From Bombardia bombarda (taxonomy: Eukaryota > Ascomycota > Sordariomycetes > Sordariales > Lasiosphaeriaceae): a stretch of 64,000 nt of DNA. The notes beneath the pieces were generated by a model. The model was given only the letters and a program-made list of their open reading frames with translations, was not told the origin of the DNA and made no database searches. The translations under genes were made by a program, and so were the position numbers. The stretch spans positions 992,001 to 1,056,000 of the forward strand of contig JAULSR010000005.1 of the NCBI GenBank assembly GCA_030512295.1, read 5' to 3'. Positions 41,246 through 53,039 of this stretch are shown here, in pieces (position 1 is the first letter of the stretch; each line of letters begins with the position of its first letter).

Positions 41246-44200
41246 ATTGGGCAGGTGGGGTGAGTGGGTAAGTTAATGGGTACAAGCTTTAGCAAAAGTC
41301 GGCGTTGACGAGGCTGTCGTCAACCAAGACAGACGAAAAAGCAAGAAGGAGGGACGAGGAGGGGGATGAGTGAAAAGAATGTGAGATTTATGGCACGCGA
41401 CAAATGTCGAGGTGGCAGGCAGCCTATGTATTTGCTAGGGAGCAAACCAAGGAGAAGGAGAAGCGAGCGGCGACGGATCGATCCAAAGGCCTCTCAAGAG
41501 AGGAATGGAACGGTAGCTGTCCAGTGCTGGCGGCGATGTGTGTGGGGACAAAAGCAACTGCTGGTTGTTGCGACGCTGCGACAGTAAGTGGTAGGAAGGT
41601 AAGGTAGAAGGCGAAACAAAAGGACTAAACGAGAAGACGAGGCCCTAGTAACCCGATGCATAGCCCACCTTTCTAGATAAACCTCAGAAAGAAGAAAGCA
41701 ACTCTCCACAGACCAATCAGGCCTTGTCCCTCCAGAAAATCACCTTATCGAACGACGAGAGAGCCTCGAGGGGGAGGAAAGAGCAACCACAGATTATGGA
41801 TTGTGAGCGGGCTGCTCCGAAGGAAGGCGCGACACTGGTTAGTGGGGTCATCGGTACGTATCGAGTGCATCCATCAGATCGAGGGTCAGTCAGGCGGACT
41901 TTGGGGGTCGGGGGGTCGGGGGGGAGGAGGAGCGATGAGATCCCTTCTCCATCCATCTGCCTGCCATCTGCAAGCCGGCCAAACCTGGAGCCGCCTTGTT
42001 CTCTGTTCTGGCTGTATGTCTCGGCATCCTCCTGTCTATTGTGCAGCACTCCGCCGCAGCATCGCCGCAACACAGCGTGGAACTTTCCGTCCATCATGGC
42101 GTGGAAAGAGGCAGACTTCACAACTCAGTACGAATACACTCAAGGGGATACCGAGACTCGAGGCGGGAGCAAAGTGGCGTACGAATTCCAGATATGGAAT
42201 GGTGGGGTCACTTTGTGATGTTGCTCCTTCCCCGGTCGTTTTTGCAGGATAGGAAATTGGCAGGCACATGCACACCACTCTCCGTCGCAACGCAACCACG
42301 GAACACACGACTTGCTATGGGCCTTTTAAGGGTCCCGTCGATGTGTGCTGCTTAGGAAAATAAAATGATGCCACGGGCGATTTACGATCCTGCAGTAATA
42401 AGTCATGCCCGATGACAACCGAGTTGTTCGCCTCCATATACAGGTACGTACCTAGGCGTTTGTGCATTTGAGATCGGGCAACGGCGGAGATGACGGCGCG
42501 CCAGAGAGCACATCGGTTACAGTGTACACAGTAGGTAGTCGCACGTCGTCCACTGGACGTGGAGGACAGCATGAAATCCCATCTCCGGTTCGGGATATAT
42601 AACCAAGATAGCTACACTTACTCTGAGATATTACGAGCCTGGCTAATACTCTAGCAACGACCTGGAATATACATACTTGTCGGACCAGTAGGGGCTAGGA
42701 GACTCAACGATGGGACATCTGGTGCCGTCAGCGCAGCTAGCGCCATGGCGCCACTAAACCTTGCTGGGTGGGGAGTCCTAGAACCAAAGGGCAGGCAAGA
42801 TGGCTCGGTTCGACAGGAGAACCTTAGAGAGCTAAAAGATTTAGTGCAAAGATAAGGATTGCAGCCTTCGATTGGCTGGACTGGCCCAGGTTCTTGGTGA
42901 TACAACCCTTTTGGCGGCATGTCGTGAATAGTGGGGGGGGGGAGGAGACAAGGAGACAGGGAGAAAAGCCGCACCGTCCGTGCGGTCCATCCCCGTTTAA
43001 GTCGCAACTTCCGGCCGTGTGGTTGATTACCTTATTTAACGGCCTGGTTTCGCACAGTGAAATACGCTGGAATACTGTGCGGTTGGGTGGGTGCCGTTGG
43101 GGTGAGCAGCATCTAACCTCACTTCGGAGACTGTGCCCGGATACAGCAGTTCCTGCAACTGTGCAACACAACCTCGGCCATTCCAGACCAACCTTTGCAG
43201 CACGGTGGCGGCCGTCATATGCTGCGGTACTTGGAATCACAAAAACGCCCCTTTCCTTTCCTTGAGAGACAATAGAGATTAGCTCATATTGCTTGCTCAC
43301 TTGTCAGAAAAAAAAAGCAAGTTCAAGGTTTCATCAAGAAACAAACACGCAATACACAACACATCGCAGAGTTTTTGGCTCATCGAGTATATTCTCGGAG
43401 CCACTACGCCCACACCTTGCCACGAGAATGCAGCCCGTAAAGGCGGTCGAGAATTAAAAGCAACTACATAATTCCCGACATACATGAATTGGGTAGGGTA
43501 GTAACCCACGTTACATAAGGTCGGTCTCGATATCTCGTCGTCGCATGCACAACAACAAACGCAGACCGAACGAACAACCAAACTACCCCCTGGTCCATTC
43601 TAGACTAGAACACCCACCCCCTCCCCTTCCCCTTTCTCCCCCCGCGAATTTCTCCATGCGGCTGCTACCTCTGGCCAGTGCTTTATTCTGCATTCTCCAT
43701 CTCCCTCCCCCCTGAGATTGAAGATCCAAGGCCACACCTCGTCCTCTTGTCCTCTCAGAGACGAATGCCAGTCACCACTACACACCCTACACAGTCGCGC
43801 GGTGTTGCAACGCAGGAACTGTGAATCGATGTGTCCTGCTCTCCATGCATCCCATTCCCGTTGGCCTGACCACATGAACGAAGCACCTACCTACCATGTA
43901 ACAAATCGACCTCTTTCTCTCTCTGTCTGCCTTCGGTGTGCCGCGTCTCTCACCTACCCGCCTTCCCGTTCCACGCCGCCATACTACTATCTTCCTTTAC
44001 CGTCTCATCCTGCAGGATGCGCGCCTCAACTGACCTGTAACGGATTCATACCACACAACACACCATCCCCTCTTCTGCTGCAAGCCACAGAAGCTTCTTT
44101 CTTGTTGAATTGAAAGCCTTCTAGCGTGGCCTGCCTAGGCTGGGTATTTACCGGTGCCCAGCGCTCTCGCTCTCCACGCGAGCCATGCATGCTTCAGTTG

Positions 44201-46109
44201 TCCCTCTAGGATGATGAGTATCAGGGCCCAGTTTATGCGTAAGCCGGCATCTTGTCACGCTAGGACAGGCACCGATAGATAGGCCACACCACAATATTAT
44301 TACAACAGAGCTTCCAAAAGCAAATGTGTCAACGCGTTGAGTAAGCAGTCAGCTAGGGGTTCAGATCGATCGTTTCCATCATTCAAGCAAAAAGCATGTC
44401 AGCGTAAACAATAAGTTTGTGATCTTGATCTTGATCAACCAGCCCCCATCGCTTACTCCGAGTTTCTCCAAAATTATTCGCGCATCATAAGCAATAGACC
44501 CCATTGTCGATCCAAAGGAAGATCTTTGGAAACGTTTACACACACTCTCTCACACAAAGACAGAGAGATGGCACACGGGGAGAGAACAAAAGAACGTCCA
44601 CACACACTCACAGAAACCCCTTATGTGAGACTACTAACTTGTTTCATATTGGCGTCGACGCTTAGTAGCCTACCCCGTTCGCTTGGGACCGTGGGGTGTC
44701 GTTCGTGGGGGGTAGCATGTCAATCACAACCACAACCATCACCACCATGTCTTGTGGATGGGATATTGATGCTTCCTCGAACAAATATCCCCTGCCGCGT
44801 CCAGCTTCTTCATTTCACAACAATGTGCCCAGAGCTTTTACCTCCTAAACTGAACAAGAGCAGCTCACCCACCCATCGTCAAATATTTGGCCGAGATCAC
44901 CGAGGTCATGGTTGCAAGCTTGCATACAACCATTGTCCAAGAGGGCAGGTAGGTTTACGGGGTGCATTTGCAGGCAAGCTTGAATCCTTTCAAGTTACTA
45001 CCGGTCACCTAATTTTATCGTTCGGCAATCGAAGACAGGCTTCCTACACTCCCTGCGTGCGAGTCTGGCCCTATTTCACATTGCCGTGACTGAAGATCCA
45101 CAAGGCAAGGTGCGGTAGACCGAAGTGGTCCATGCCAGGATTATTTCCCTTGTTCGATCAACTGTCCCCTGGAACAATCTGATGTTGATCTTGACCACAT
45201 TGGCCTCAACCCCCCATCGTGGTCCTCCCTCTTCCTCCGGACCACATGCTGCCAATGAAGCAAGCTCTCAAAACCCTCCTCCTCTAGTCTCTCCGGACAC
45301 TTCAGTAAACACGTCGAAACCAGATCATGGGGGTCGGGGCAGTCTGCCTAGCACCAATTGCAGCCCCTTGTCAACTACCTTATGGCTTGGTACCCTGAAT
45401 ATCATCCAAAGAGGGCTTCAAACACATCTTGAATGCATGCATGCAATACACCTTTTTTATACCACTAAACTACCTATGTTCAGTAGACATGGATCAAGTC
45501 TGTAAACTCATACAGTGGTACTATTGTACTCAACAGCCCCGTCTGTCCAACCCAACCCAGCCTGGCCAGGCCCTTTTTTCTTCCCTTCTTTCCAAGCTGC
45601 CCTTTGTGTGCGATATAGTATACAATAGTTACATGACCCAACTAAGTCGTATACCAACGACGACAACAACAACAATAATTAACCCCCGAATATATAATTT
45701 ATACAAGTAATTAAACCATAAGAAGAAGTCGCAGAAGCAGCTAGTATAGCTGCTCAAACAGACAAAAAAAAAACAGGCTTAAGAGAGAATAACAATAAGA
45801 AGTCGTACAGTGTCGTAATACAAACAACAGACTGACGGTTTGTCTAGTCTCGGGCTACAAAAATGCTGGTGCTGATGCGAATGTGTGCGCCGCGCCCAGA
45901 TGCTGGACCCCAAAGCAAATGGAACCAAAAAAGAAGTAAAAAGGGTGAAGAAACGCCGGATTGGTGCACCAAATAAGCCAAAAAGGTGCGCCGATATGTC
46001 GCCACGTGTGATTCGCTCACTTTTTTCATACAAAATACCAACGGGCGCGTTCACCTCCTCCTCGAAGGGGGCGGTGGTATGGTTTGGGGAGATCGCCGCC
46101 TGGCCGGTG
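41246..46109. other. Large gene-free interval, 4.9 kb
   Basis: This runs from the ammonium transporter start to the coiled-coil gene stop. No open frame has a domain, signal peptide or codon bias; the longest (44526-45089, +) has no recognisable family and a random-looking composition. HGATAR words (AGATAA at 41675, and CGATAA on the minus strand at 41745-41750) lie 430-505 bases before the transporter start. A TATA-like TATATAA lies near 42596. The interval may hold a non-coding transcript or an extended promoter. Confidence 0.45.
41675..41750 (-). promoter_or_regulatory. Two GATA-factor (HGATAR) words upstream of the ammonium transporter
   Basis: AGATAA at 41675-41680 and CGATAA (read on the minus strand) at 41745-41750. 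AreA/NIT2-type GATA activators bind paired HGATAR sites in ammonium transporter promoters of other filamentous fungi. Two hexamers in 500 bases is weak evidence. Confidence 0.3.
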
Positions 46110-49100
46110 CTACCTGACCTCGGTCGTGATGGTCCGAAATCGATTCTCGAACACGCGCACCCTCTCCTCGTCAATCATGCGCTGCAACCGGCGCGTCTGG
46201 CGCACGGCGTCTTCGCGCTCCTCCTGGAGAGTGAGCACCTCGATCTGGGCAGTGTTCATGCGGCTCACCACTTCTTGCATCTCGGCATCAGCCGCCGCCA
46301 ATGCTCCCTCCAGCTCGGCGACGCGTCCCTTGAGCGTTTCTACCTGCTCCGCCATGCTGCCGGAGGCGCCGTTTAAGGGCGTTGTGCTCGACCGCCAGAT
46401 GCCCGGCCGGCCGACGTGAGGCGAAAGAAGCGGCGACGACATCCGCGGGGATCGCCCGCTTGCACCACTCTTCATGCTGAACATGGGCGACAGCGGTGAC
46501 TTTGGAGGGAACAGCCGTGGACTACGCAGGCCGCCCGAGGCATCGCTCAGGCGTTGAAGATGGATGTTGTGTGACTCCTTGAGCGTTGCCAACTCCTCTT
46601 CGTGGCGCGTTACCCGTTCCTCGGCGTTTGTTTGTGCTGCCACCACCTGCTCCTCGAGCGTGCGCAGGCGGTTTTGGAGGCCTGTGATGCGCTCCGTGCT
46701 TACTCGCTGATTCGCCTCGCCGCGTGCCACGGTGTCAGAAAGACGAGAGCGTAGGGAGGCGTTGGTATCGAGCTGTGCCCGTACCTGCTGGGCAAGCTCC
46801 TCAACTCGGCGCGCCGAGTCTCGCAACTGGTCAGCCAAGTCGCGCTCTGTATGGAAGTGCTCCTCCTCAGACGCTCGCAAAGACTCAAGCTGGTTGAGAT
46901 ATGATGTGGCCTCGTTACGAGCAAGCTCTCGCTCCGAGACGGCAGCTGAGAGGGACCGCTCAAGGTGCTCCATAGCAAGCCGAGTCTTTTCGTCAGAAGC
47001 CGTGTTGTTTTCGAGATTCCTAATGCGACTCAGAGCCTCTATGTAAGCGGCTTGTAAGTCCTTATAAGCCTTCTCAAGCGATTCCGAGGTCGCGGGCACG
47101 GCAAACTTCTCAGAGCCGCGACTTGAGCGGGCAAGAGTCTCCGGGATCAGGATGTCCTTCTCTTTGAGCAGACTACGCAAAGACGAAATCTCTTCCTCGG
47201 CGCGGTCCAGATCCATCTTTAATCCGCCAAGACCCTTCTCCACCTCCCACTTCTGCTCGATGGCTTCCTCGGCCCTGCGACGCAGAACGCTAATCTCATC
47301 GCGAAGGATCGTAACTTCCCTCTCATATCCCGCCTTTTTAGGTGACCCAGAGAGTAGGCGGTCGCGCTCTGTCTCGAGCAGGCGGATCTTTTTGCTGTTC
47401 TCGCGGTTCTGGAGTTCCTGCCTCTCCAGTAAGTTCTTGAGAGCACTGTGCAAAGCATCTCGTTGGGCCTCGACGTCCTTGAGCCTCTCGGCAAGAGCTT
47501 CACGAGGCTCTGCCTGTCTAGTAGTGTTAGACCTAGAAAGGGGTTGCTCGGCCTGTCTCGTCGTATTGGACCGTGAAAGGGTGTTGGACCGTGAAAGGGT
47601 TTGTGGTCGGGCTTTCTTATAGGAGCCGCCCGCAACCGATGCCGACCTCGAGAGCCCTGTCATCGCCCTGGCGGTGGGCTGCTTAAGCTCTGCAAGCTCC
47701 ACATTTTCGTCCTTGAGCGACTGGAACTCCTGCTCCATCCTAAAAGTGTCCACTCGAGCGAAAGACGACTGCTTAAGCTCTGCATTTTCGGCCTTGAGCG
47801 ACTGGAGTTCCTGTTGCATCTTCGGAATGTCTACTAGTGTAACAGATTGCTTAAGCTCTGTGTTTTCCGACTTCAATGACTGCAGCTCATGCTCCATCTT
47901 GGAGGTGTCAACTCGATTGTCAACCTGTTTGAGCTCAGTATTTTCAGACTTCAAAGCCTGAATCTCCTGTTGCAACTTGGATGCGTCGTAGGCGAGTTTG
48001 GCGTTCTCGGCAGCATCCGCCTCCAAGCCTTCCACGCGGGATCGTAGCTGCGGGATAACTTCATCGCGTAGGTTGTCCCGTTCGTTGGACGCGCTTTGGA
48101 GCTCGCCCTTCAATGCAGCAAGCAGATCCTGAAAGTTGTCTTTGTCCTGGCGTTCTTCGGAAAGTTTCCGACGCAGGTCGTCACAAGTGTTTTCGAGTTC
48201 CTTGATGCGCTCACCCGCGTCCATGTTATTCATCTTAACCATGTCGATCTGCGACGCTTTCCTCGACAGCTCCATAATCTGCTTATCCAATTGCTTTCGG
48301 CGGCTGCGCTCATCCTGGAGCTTGCCAGTGAGCTCCAGTGTGATCTGTGCCTTTTCCTGCTCTGCTCTGCGCTGCAGGAGCGAGAACTCATCCTTGGAAT
48401 GATCATACTCGCTGAACTTGGCTGAGCTATAACCCGAATCCGAGAAGTAGTCACTGGTCCTTCTCCCTGGCGCTTGTGGGTAGTTCACCTGTTCCTGTAG
48501 TCTGTCGACCAAATCTTCCAAATCCATTTCGCGCCGAATGGACGAAGCCAATTCGGCGCTAATGGCCTTCAACTCATCCTCCATCTCCTGGATCTGGCCG
48601 GACGGAGATGAGTTGGCCGGTGGTGTCTGAAGGTATTCGAGATAGTGTAATGCGCCGTCATCAGCGTCATTTGAGTAGGTGGAGCTTTTGGCTGACACCG
48701 GGGATTCATCTGTGTCTGTTGCGAGTGTCGCCTGCTTCAAAGAATATGGTGAAGGGAGTGGCGAGAAGCCTTTGTCCGAGAATTCGGTGGCTGTGGAAGG
48801 GGATGGCCAGCCAAAGAAAGTCCCGTGATTGGCGGAACCTGGCGACTTTGGCAGTGGTTTATTAAGATTATGATTTTCTGTCGTGACTCCAAGTAGTGTT
48901 GCAGCACGTTCGTCGGCATCAACTGAACCAAGAGTTAGATGTGGAGGGGGTGATTTTCTCATGAACATCGACATAGTACCGCTGCTAGTAACTGTGCTAC
49001 GCTTGTCCTGTGGCTCGACCGGTGAGCCGATGTGTGAGTTCTCGACTTCGCCGTACCTCGAGTTCCGACTGGCCGTCAGGCTGAGGGCTTGGGCGCTTAG

Positions 49101-49875
49101 ATCCTCCTCTCGCGCCAATGCGTCAGCTGTTTGAGCACCTGCAGGGCTGTGTCCCGAGATGTTTCGTAAATGCGATTCCTCTGCGATGGCAATTGGAAGC
49201 TTGGGTTGTACAAACTCTCGAGCCACGGGAGACGATCTGCTTGATGAATTCCAGTCAGTTGAAGATCGCCACGAGTTTCCCGATGGTGCCCGGCAGATCG
49301 AGTCAGAGTCGCCCAGGCTGTGTGACTTAGACTTACGGGGGGCTACCAATCGAGCTCGCGGGCGAGTGGGCGGAATTCAAGAGGGCGGCTGCAAACAGAC
49401 TTCGATGATCGGGGAACTCATACAAAGTTGGACTGTCGAGGGAGAATGATCTCGAAAACCTCTGCTCAGGCCTGGGAAACTGGCGGGCAATGTCGAGATA
49501 ATAGTCTCGAGATGAATACCTAGTAGCCAAGGGCGATGCCGTGGCCGACAACGGTTTCCGCTTGATGGGACCAGAGCTCTGGGCCAAACTCTGGGAACGG
49601 CCAGTCCTCTGGCTGGGAATGGCTTGTTTGGCCAGCTTGGGCGGCAGTGTGGCAAAGGAGAAGGCGGACGATAGCGTTTGGTCGGATGTTTCGACTTTCT
49701 CTGAGGAAGACGAAGGCCCAAGTGCCAAGGGGACCGGGCGCCGTGGTGGTTCGGGTGACTGAGGGGACCGAGGGAGAACAGCAACTTCGGATGAAGCACT
49801 TGACGTGTCAGACAACGGAGAGATGGAGTGATTGTGGTGGCGGGCCCTCTCGGGGGTCGAGTCGAGAGCGGCCAT
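46110..49875 (-). CDS. Long coiled-coil protein, 1,221 residues, possible septation/polarity scaffold
   Basis: Exon 1 (49875-49337) and exon 2 (49236-46110) join across a 100-base intron (GTAAGT...AAGCAG, branch AACTGACT), giving 1,221 residues. The start MAALDSTPERARHHN is the only good ATG; the upstream open frame has none. The first 400 residues are Ser/Pro-rich and disordered. From about 400 the protein is heptad-rich coiled coil (EDELKAISAELASS onward). Near 600-700 a unit close to LQSLKSENTELKQ recurs four or five times, followed by a repeated SRSNTTRQAE segment. A second Ser/Pro-rich break (SPRLFPPKSPLSPMFSMK) precedes the final coil. The layout resembles fungal proteins annotated as up-regulated during septation, but I cannot confirm that family by eye. 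A cytoskeletal or cortical scaffold is the likely role. Confidence 0.8.
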
Positions 49876-52800
49876 GGCAGCAGATGGGCAGCAGATGGAT
49901 AGAGCTATGTATATCTGTAATCCTGTCCGAATTACCGGCACTTGGTCCTCATGGCTTGCTTGCGTTGCTTGGCTTAGGCCGACCGCTTAACTAGGAGCAA
50001 GTAAGATGCGGACTGGAGGGATGGCGCAAAGTGCCAGTTAATTGCCTCGAGGGCAATCACACATTAGCCAAAGGGACGAAGGGGTCAAAAGGGTCAAAAG
50101 GGAAAGGCGGAAAGAGAAATCGAGTTGGTGCCCAGGAACGACCAGGAAATGGACCAGCAAAAGGTTGCAGCAGCCACATTCTGCGCGGCCCAGCGACCAA
50201 AAGGGGCCTCGAGAGCTCGCCTTGACGCCCAGCACCCTCGTCGCCCTTGTCGCCCCCCCCAGAGGCGCCCTGCCATCATTGCCCCATTTCCCGTCGCGCT
50301 CTCTGCAAGGGCTGCTGCAAGGGCTCACGCTGAGGAAGGAATGTGGATGGTCGGCGACGCAGACGGGAGGGTTCGAGAGGCAGGGGCCCCCAGTCGGACT
50401 CCCAGTCGGACCAGTCAGCCCCCCTGGGCATCCCCAATTGTCTTGTCCATTTATGGTCAAGAGCGTTTCGTACCTTGCGTACCTTGCATGCTGTGGGACG
50501 CACGTTCCTCCAATGTCAGGGCTCAGAACCGTTGAAAAGGAGTCTTGAGGGAGTCTGTGTGAGGGAAAGGTAATTTCTGCATCTGCAGTGACGAATGCCG
50601 ATCAATTAGCCATGCGATCGATTTAGAAGCTGTGCGACCAATCCAGTGTTGCCTATATCTTGTATTCCTACAGCGGTAAACTCCTTGATCCAATGATAGG
50701 AATTTGTACGCATCGAAGAAGAATTGGGATCGCGCCACTGGCGAGTCGCTTGAGAGCCATCCATGTCATCAAGAGGCAGGCGAGTCAGGGAAATAAATGA
50801 TCAAACGAGATTGGTCAACTCCAAGCCACCTCGCCTCGCCTGCCTGCCTGCCTGTCAAAGTCTGTCGTGCCTGTCTGCTAGGACGCCGATGTGCAATTGG
50901 ATGGCAAGAGCGCCTTCCCTCTGGGGAAAGAGCCAACGACGAGTTCAAATCCAACAGGAGGCTGGAGTGCGGGGAGCAAAAGGGGTCTTGCCCAAATGGT
51001 TTCTAGATCCAATCCTTTAACGACCTGCCAGGACATCGACAGGAACTTCTCGTGCGATATCTTAACCCATTCGAAGTAAAGGCCTGTAGTCTTGTCGACG
51101 AGCAAGCTCCTCGTGGGACCTTGGCTGTATTGTATAGACGTCAGTGTCTCAAAAGGAAACCCGGAATTCCCGTCGTGGAGTGCTATAATTGACTCGGATC
51201 GATGTGTGGCCAGCCGTGAGTAGTACTACTGTATGTACTGGGCCGTGCATCTGGGATGTGCTGATTTCCATGGAAGCGGTTAAAACGTCAAAACCTGGTC
51301 CCTGGAGCGGACGTCCACGCTGCAAATAAAGTTTCTCGAGACCCCAAGCGCCAGCCCGGTTTGATCATCGAAACAAAGTTTGTTCAACGGCTTTACTTGA
51401 GGTACTAGTCTAAGGTTGTCTTCTCGGCCATGCCTATCATACCACTCATCTGGGTCCATCTTATGCCAAAATCGACGCAGCAGCAGTTACATCAACCGCC
51501 TTGTATCCCATAGTTTGCTGTTTGTGTTTATGTTTGACCGGCGCCAATATGTATTTCCTCACCTATGACAGAGTCACACCTTGACTTTTACAAACTCGTC
51601 ATCCCGAGGAAACACAGGGGGTTCCTGGCGAGTCAGATATGAAACCCTCATGTTTCTTTGTTTTGACTCGATAAGTGACTGTTTCGAGATAGATTTGCCG
51701 AAACAGCCGGTATGGCCAAGAATGGTATTTAGTACGTGTTGAAACAGAGCCGTGATGATATAAATCAGTAAAAGGGTATCTCAGAGGTCAGAGAGGCTAT
51801 CACGTCCAGCATGTCATCTGACGGAGCGACAGGAAGTCATTTCGTCATATACTACAGATGAGACTAGGTACTCACCTAACCCTGCGGGTGTTCTTCGTCC
51901 AGACTATGTACCTCCTCTCAAAGATGAGGTGAAGTGGCGCCTAGTACACATCAGTCCATAATCTTCATAAAAAGCTGCTCAAACGCGATATATTCGTGAC
52001 ACGTTCTTTTAGGCTGGGGATGCGGATTCTTCTTAACTAAATAGCTTATTTTTCACATTTGCTCATTGACGACCCCATATTCCTGCCAGCGTTTCCCTCT
52101 ACTTGATCGTTGCAGATGTGACCTCCGCTTTCTCTTGGGCGACAGGCCGTAGACCCCTCTATGGCTGTGAAGCTATGATAGTGTAATGATAGTATAGTTA
52201 CATATTGACATGATCATGCCCATCGTGTCGTTCGATAGCTAGGACAATGAAAAGCATAGGAGGTAGCACCAAGCCGGATCACAATGGTTTTCGGCTGAAA
52301 GCTTATCGTAGGAATGGATAAAGAATAAGGAGAAAACACCTGCATTTCGGTATAACAACACTTACAACGTACCGTATCAGTAAGTAGACATTTCATATAT
52401 GGAAGTACGGGGCTTAATAGCCCCTGAGTATCAACTCCTCCACCCAATATCACATCTTATGCACTCAATAATCAGGCAAGTAAGGCAAGATAAGTCAAGT
52501 ATTCCTTCACTAACAACAGTCCATATTATTGAGTATGTAACCATACCACACCCTATATACCCACCCACCCATGCATCCAAAAGCCTTCCTCCCAGTGTGA
52601 TTTCAGAGCTCATTAAATGTCATTGAACCAGCCAAGTCATGTCATGATAGCTCATAAGTACCCGTCCTGCCCATCCATCCAACCAACCCCTCGCAACATC
52701 TATGCAAGAAACAACAGAAAAAAAACAAATGCCAACCCATTAAATAGCAGCCCACACCTCGCAGAGGTTTGTGTTTTATGCTTTTTTGAAACTCCGTAGA

Positions 52801-53039
52801 CCCAAAAAAAAAGAAAAGAAGACAAAAGGAAAAAAAACCCCGCGATTATCAACCTCTACAATTAGGATAAGAAGAAGAAACGAAGAAGAGAAAGACGCGG
52901 GAGCGCAGAGTCTTGCAAACCCATCCATCTAGATTCCAGCCCCAGAAGAATGATTTATGAAAGAAAAAAAGAAAAGTTCTGGCTCGTTTCCATCCATCCA
53001 TCCCATCTTCTTCTCTCTTCTTTAAAAAAAGAAGAGAGA
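49876..53039. other. Large gene-free interval, 3.2 kb
   Basis: Upstream region of the coiled-coil gene plus the 3' flank of the next minus-strand gene. The open frame at 50042-50548 (+) and its overlaps have no motif. The right half (51.2-52.9 kb) is A/T-rich without an identifiable repeat. No RNA gene is supported. Confidence 0.45.

Noticed and set aside
44526..45089. 187-codon open frame on the + strand
   Set aside because: Longest frame in the 4.9-kb gap, but no domain, signal peptide, codon bias or splice-linked partner; the leader-like CT/CA repeats before its inner ATG are not enough.
50042..50548. 168-codon open frame in the 49.9-53.0 kb gap
   Set aside because: Open in several frames on both strands at once because the DNA is stop-poor; no coding signature in any.
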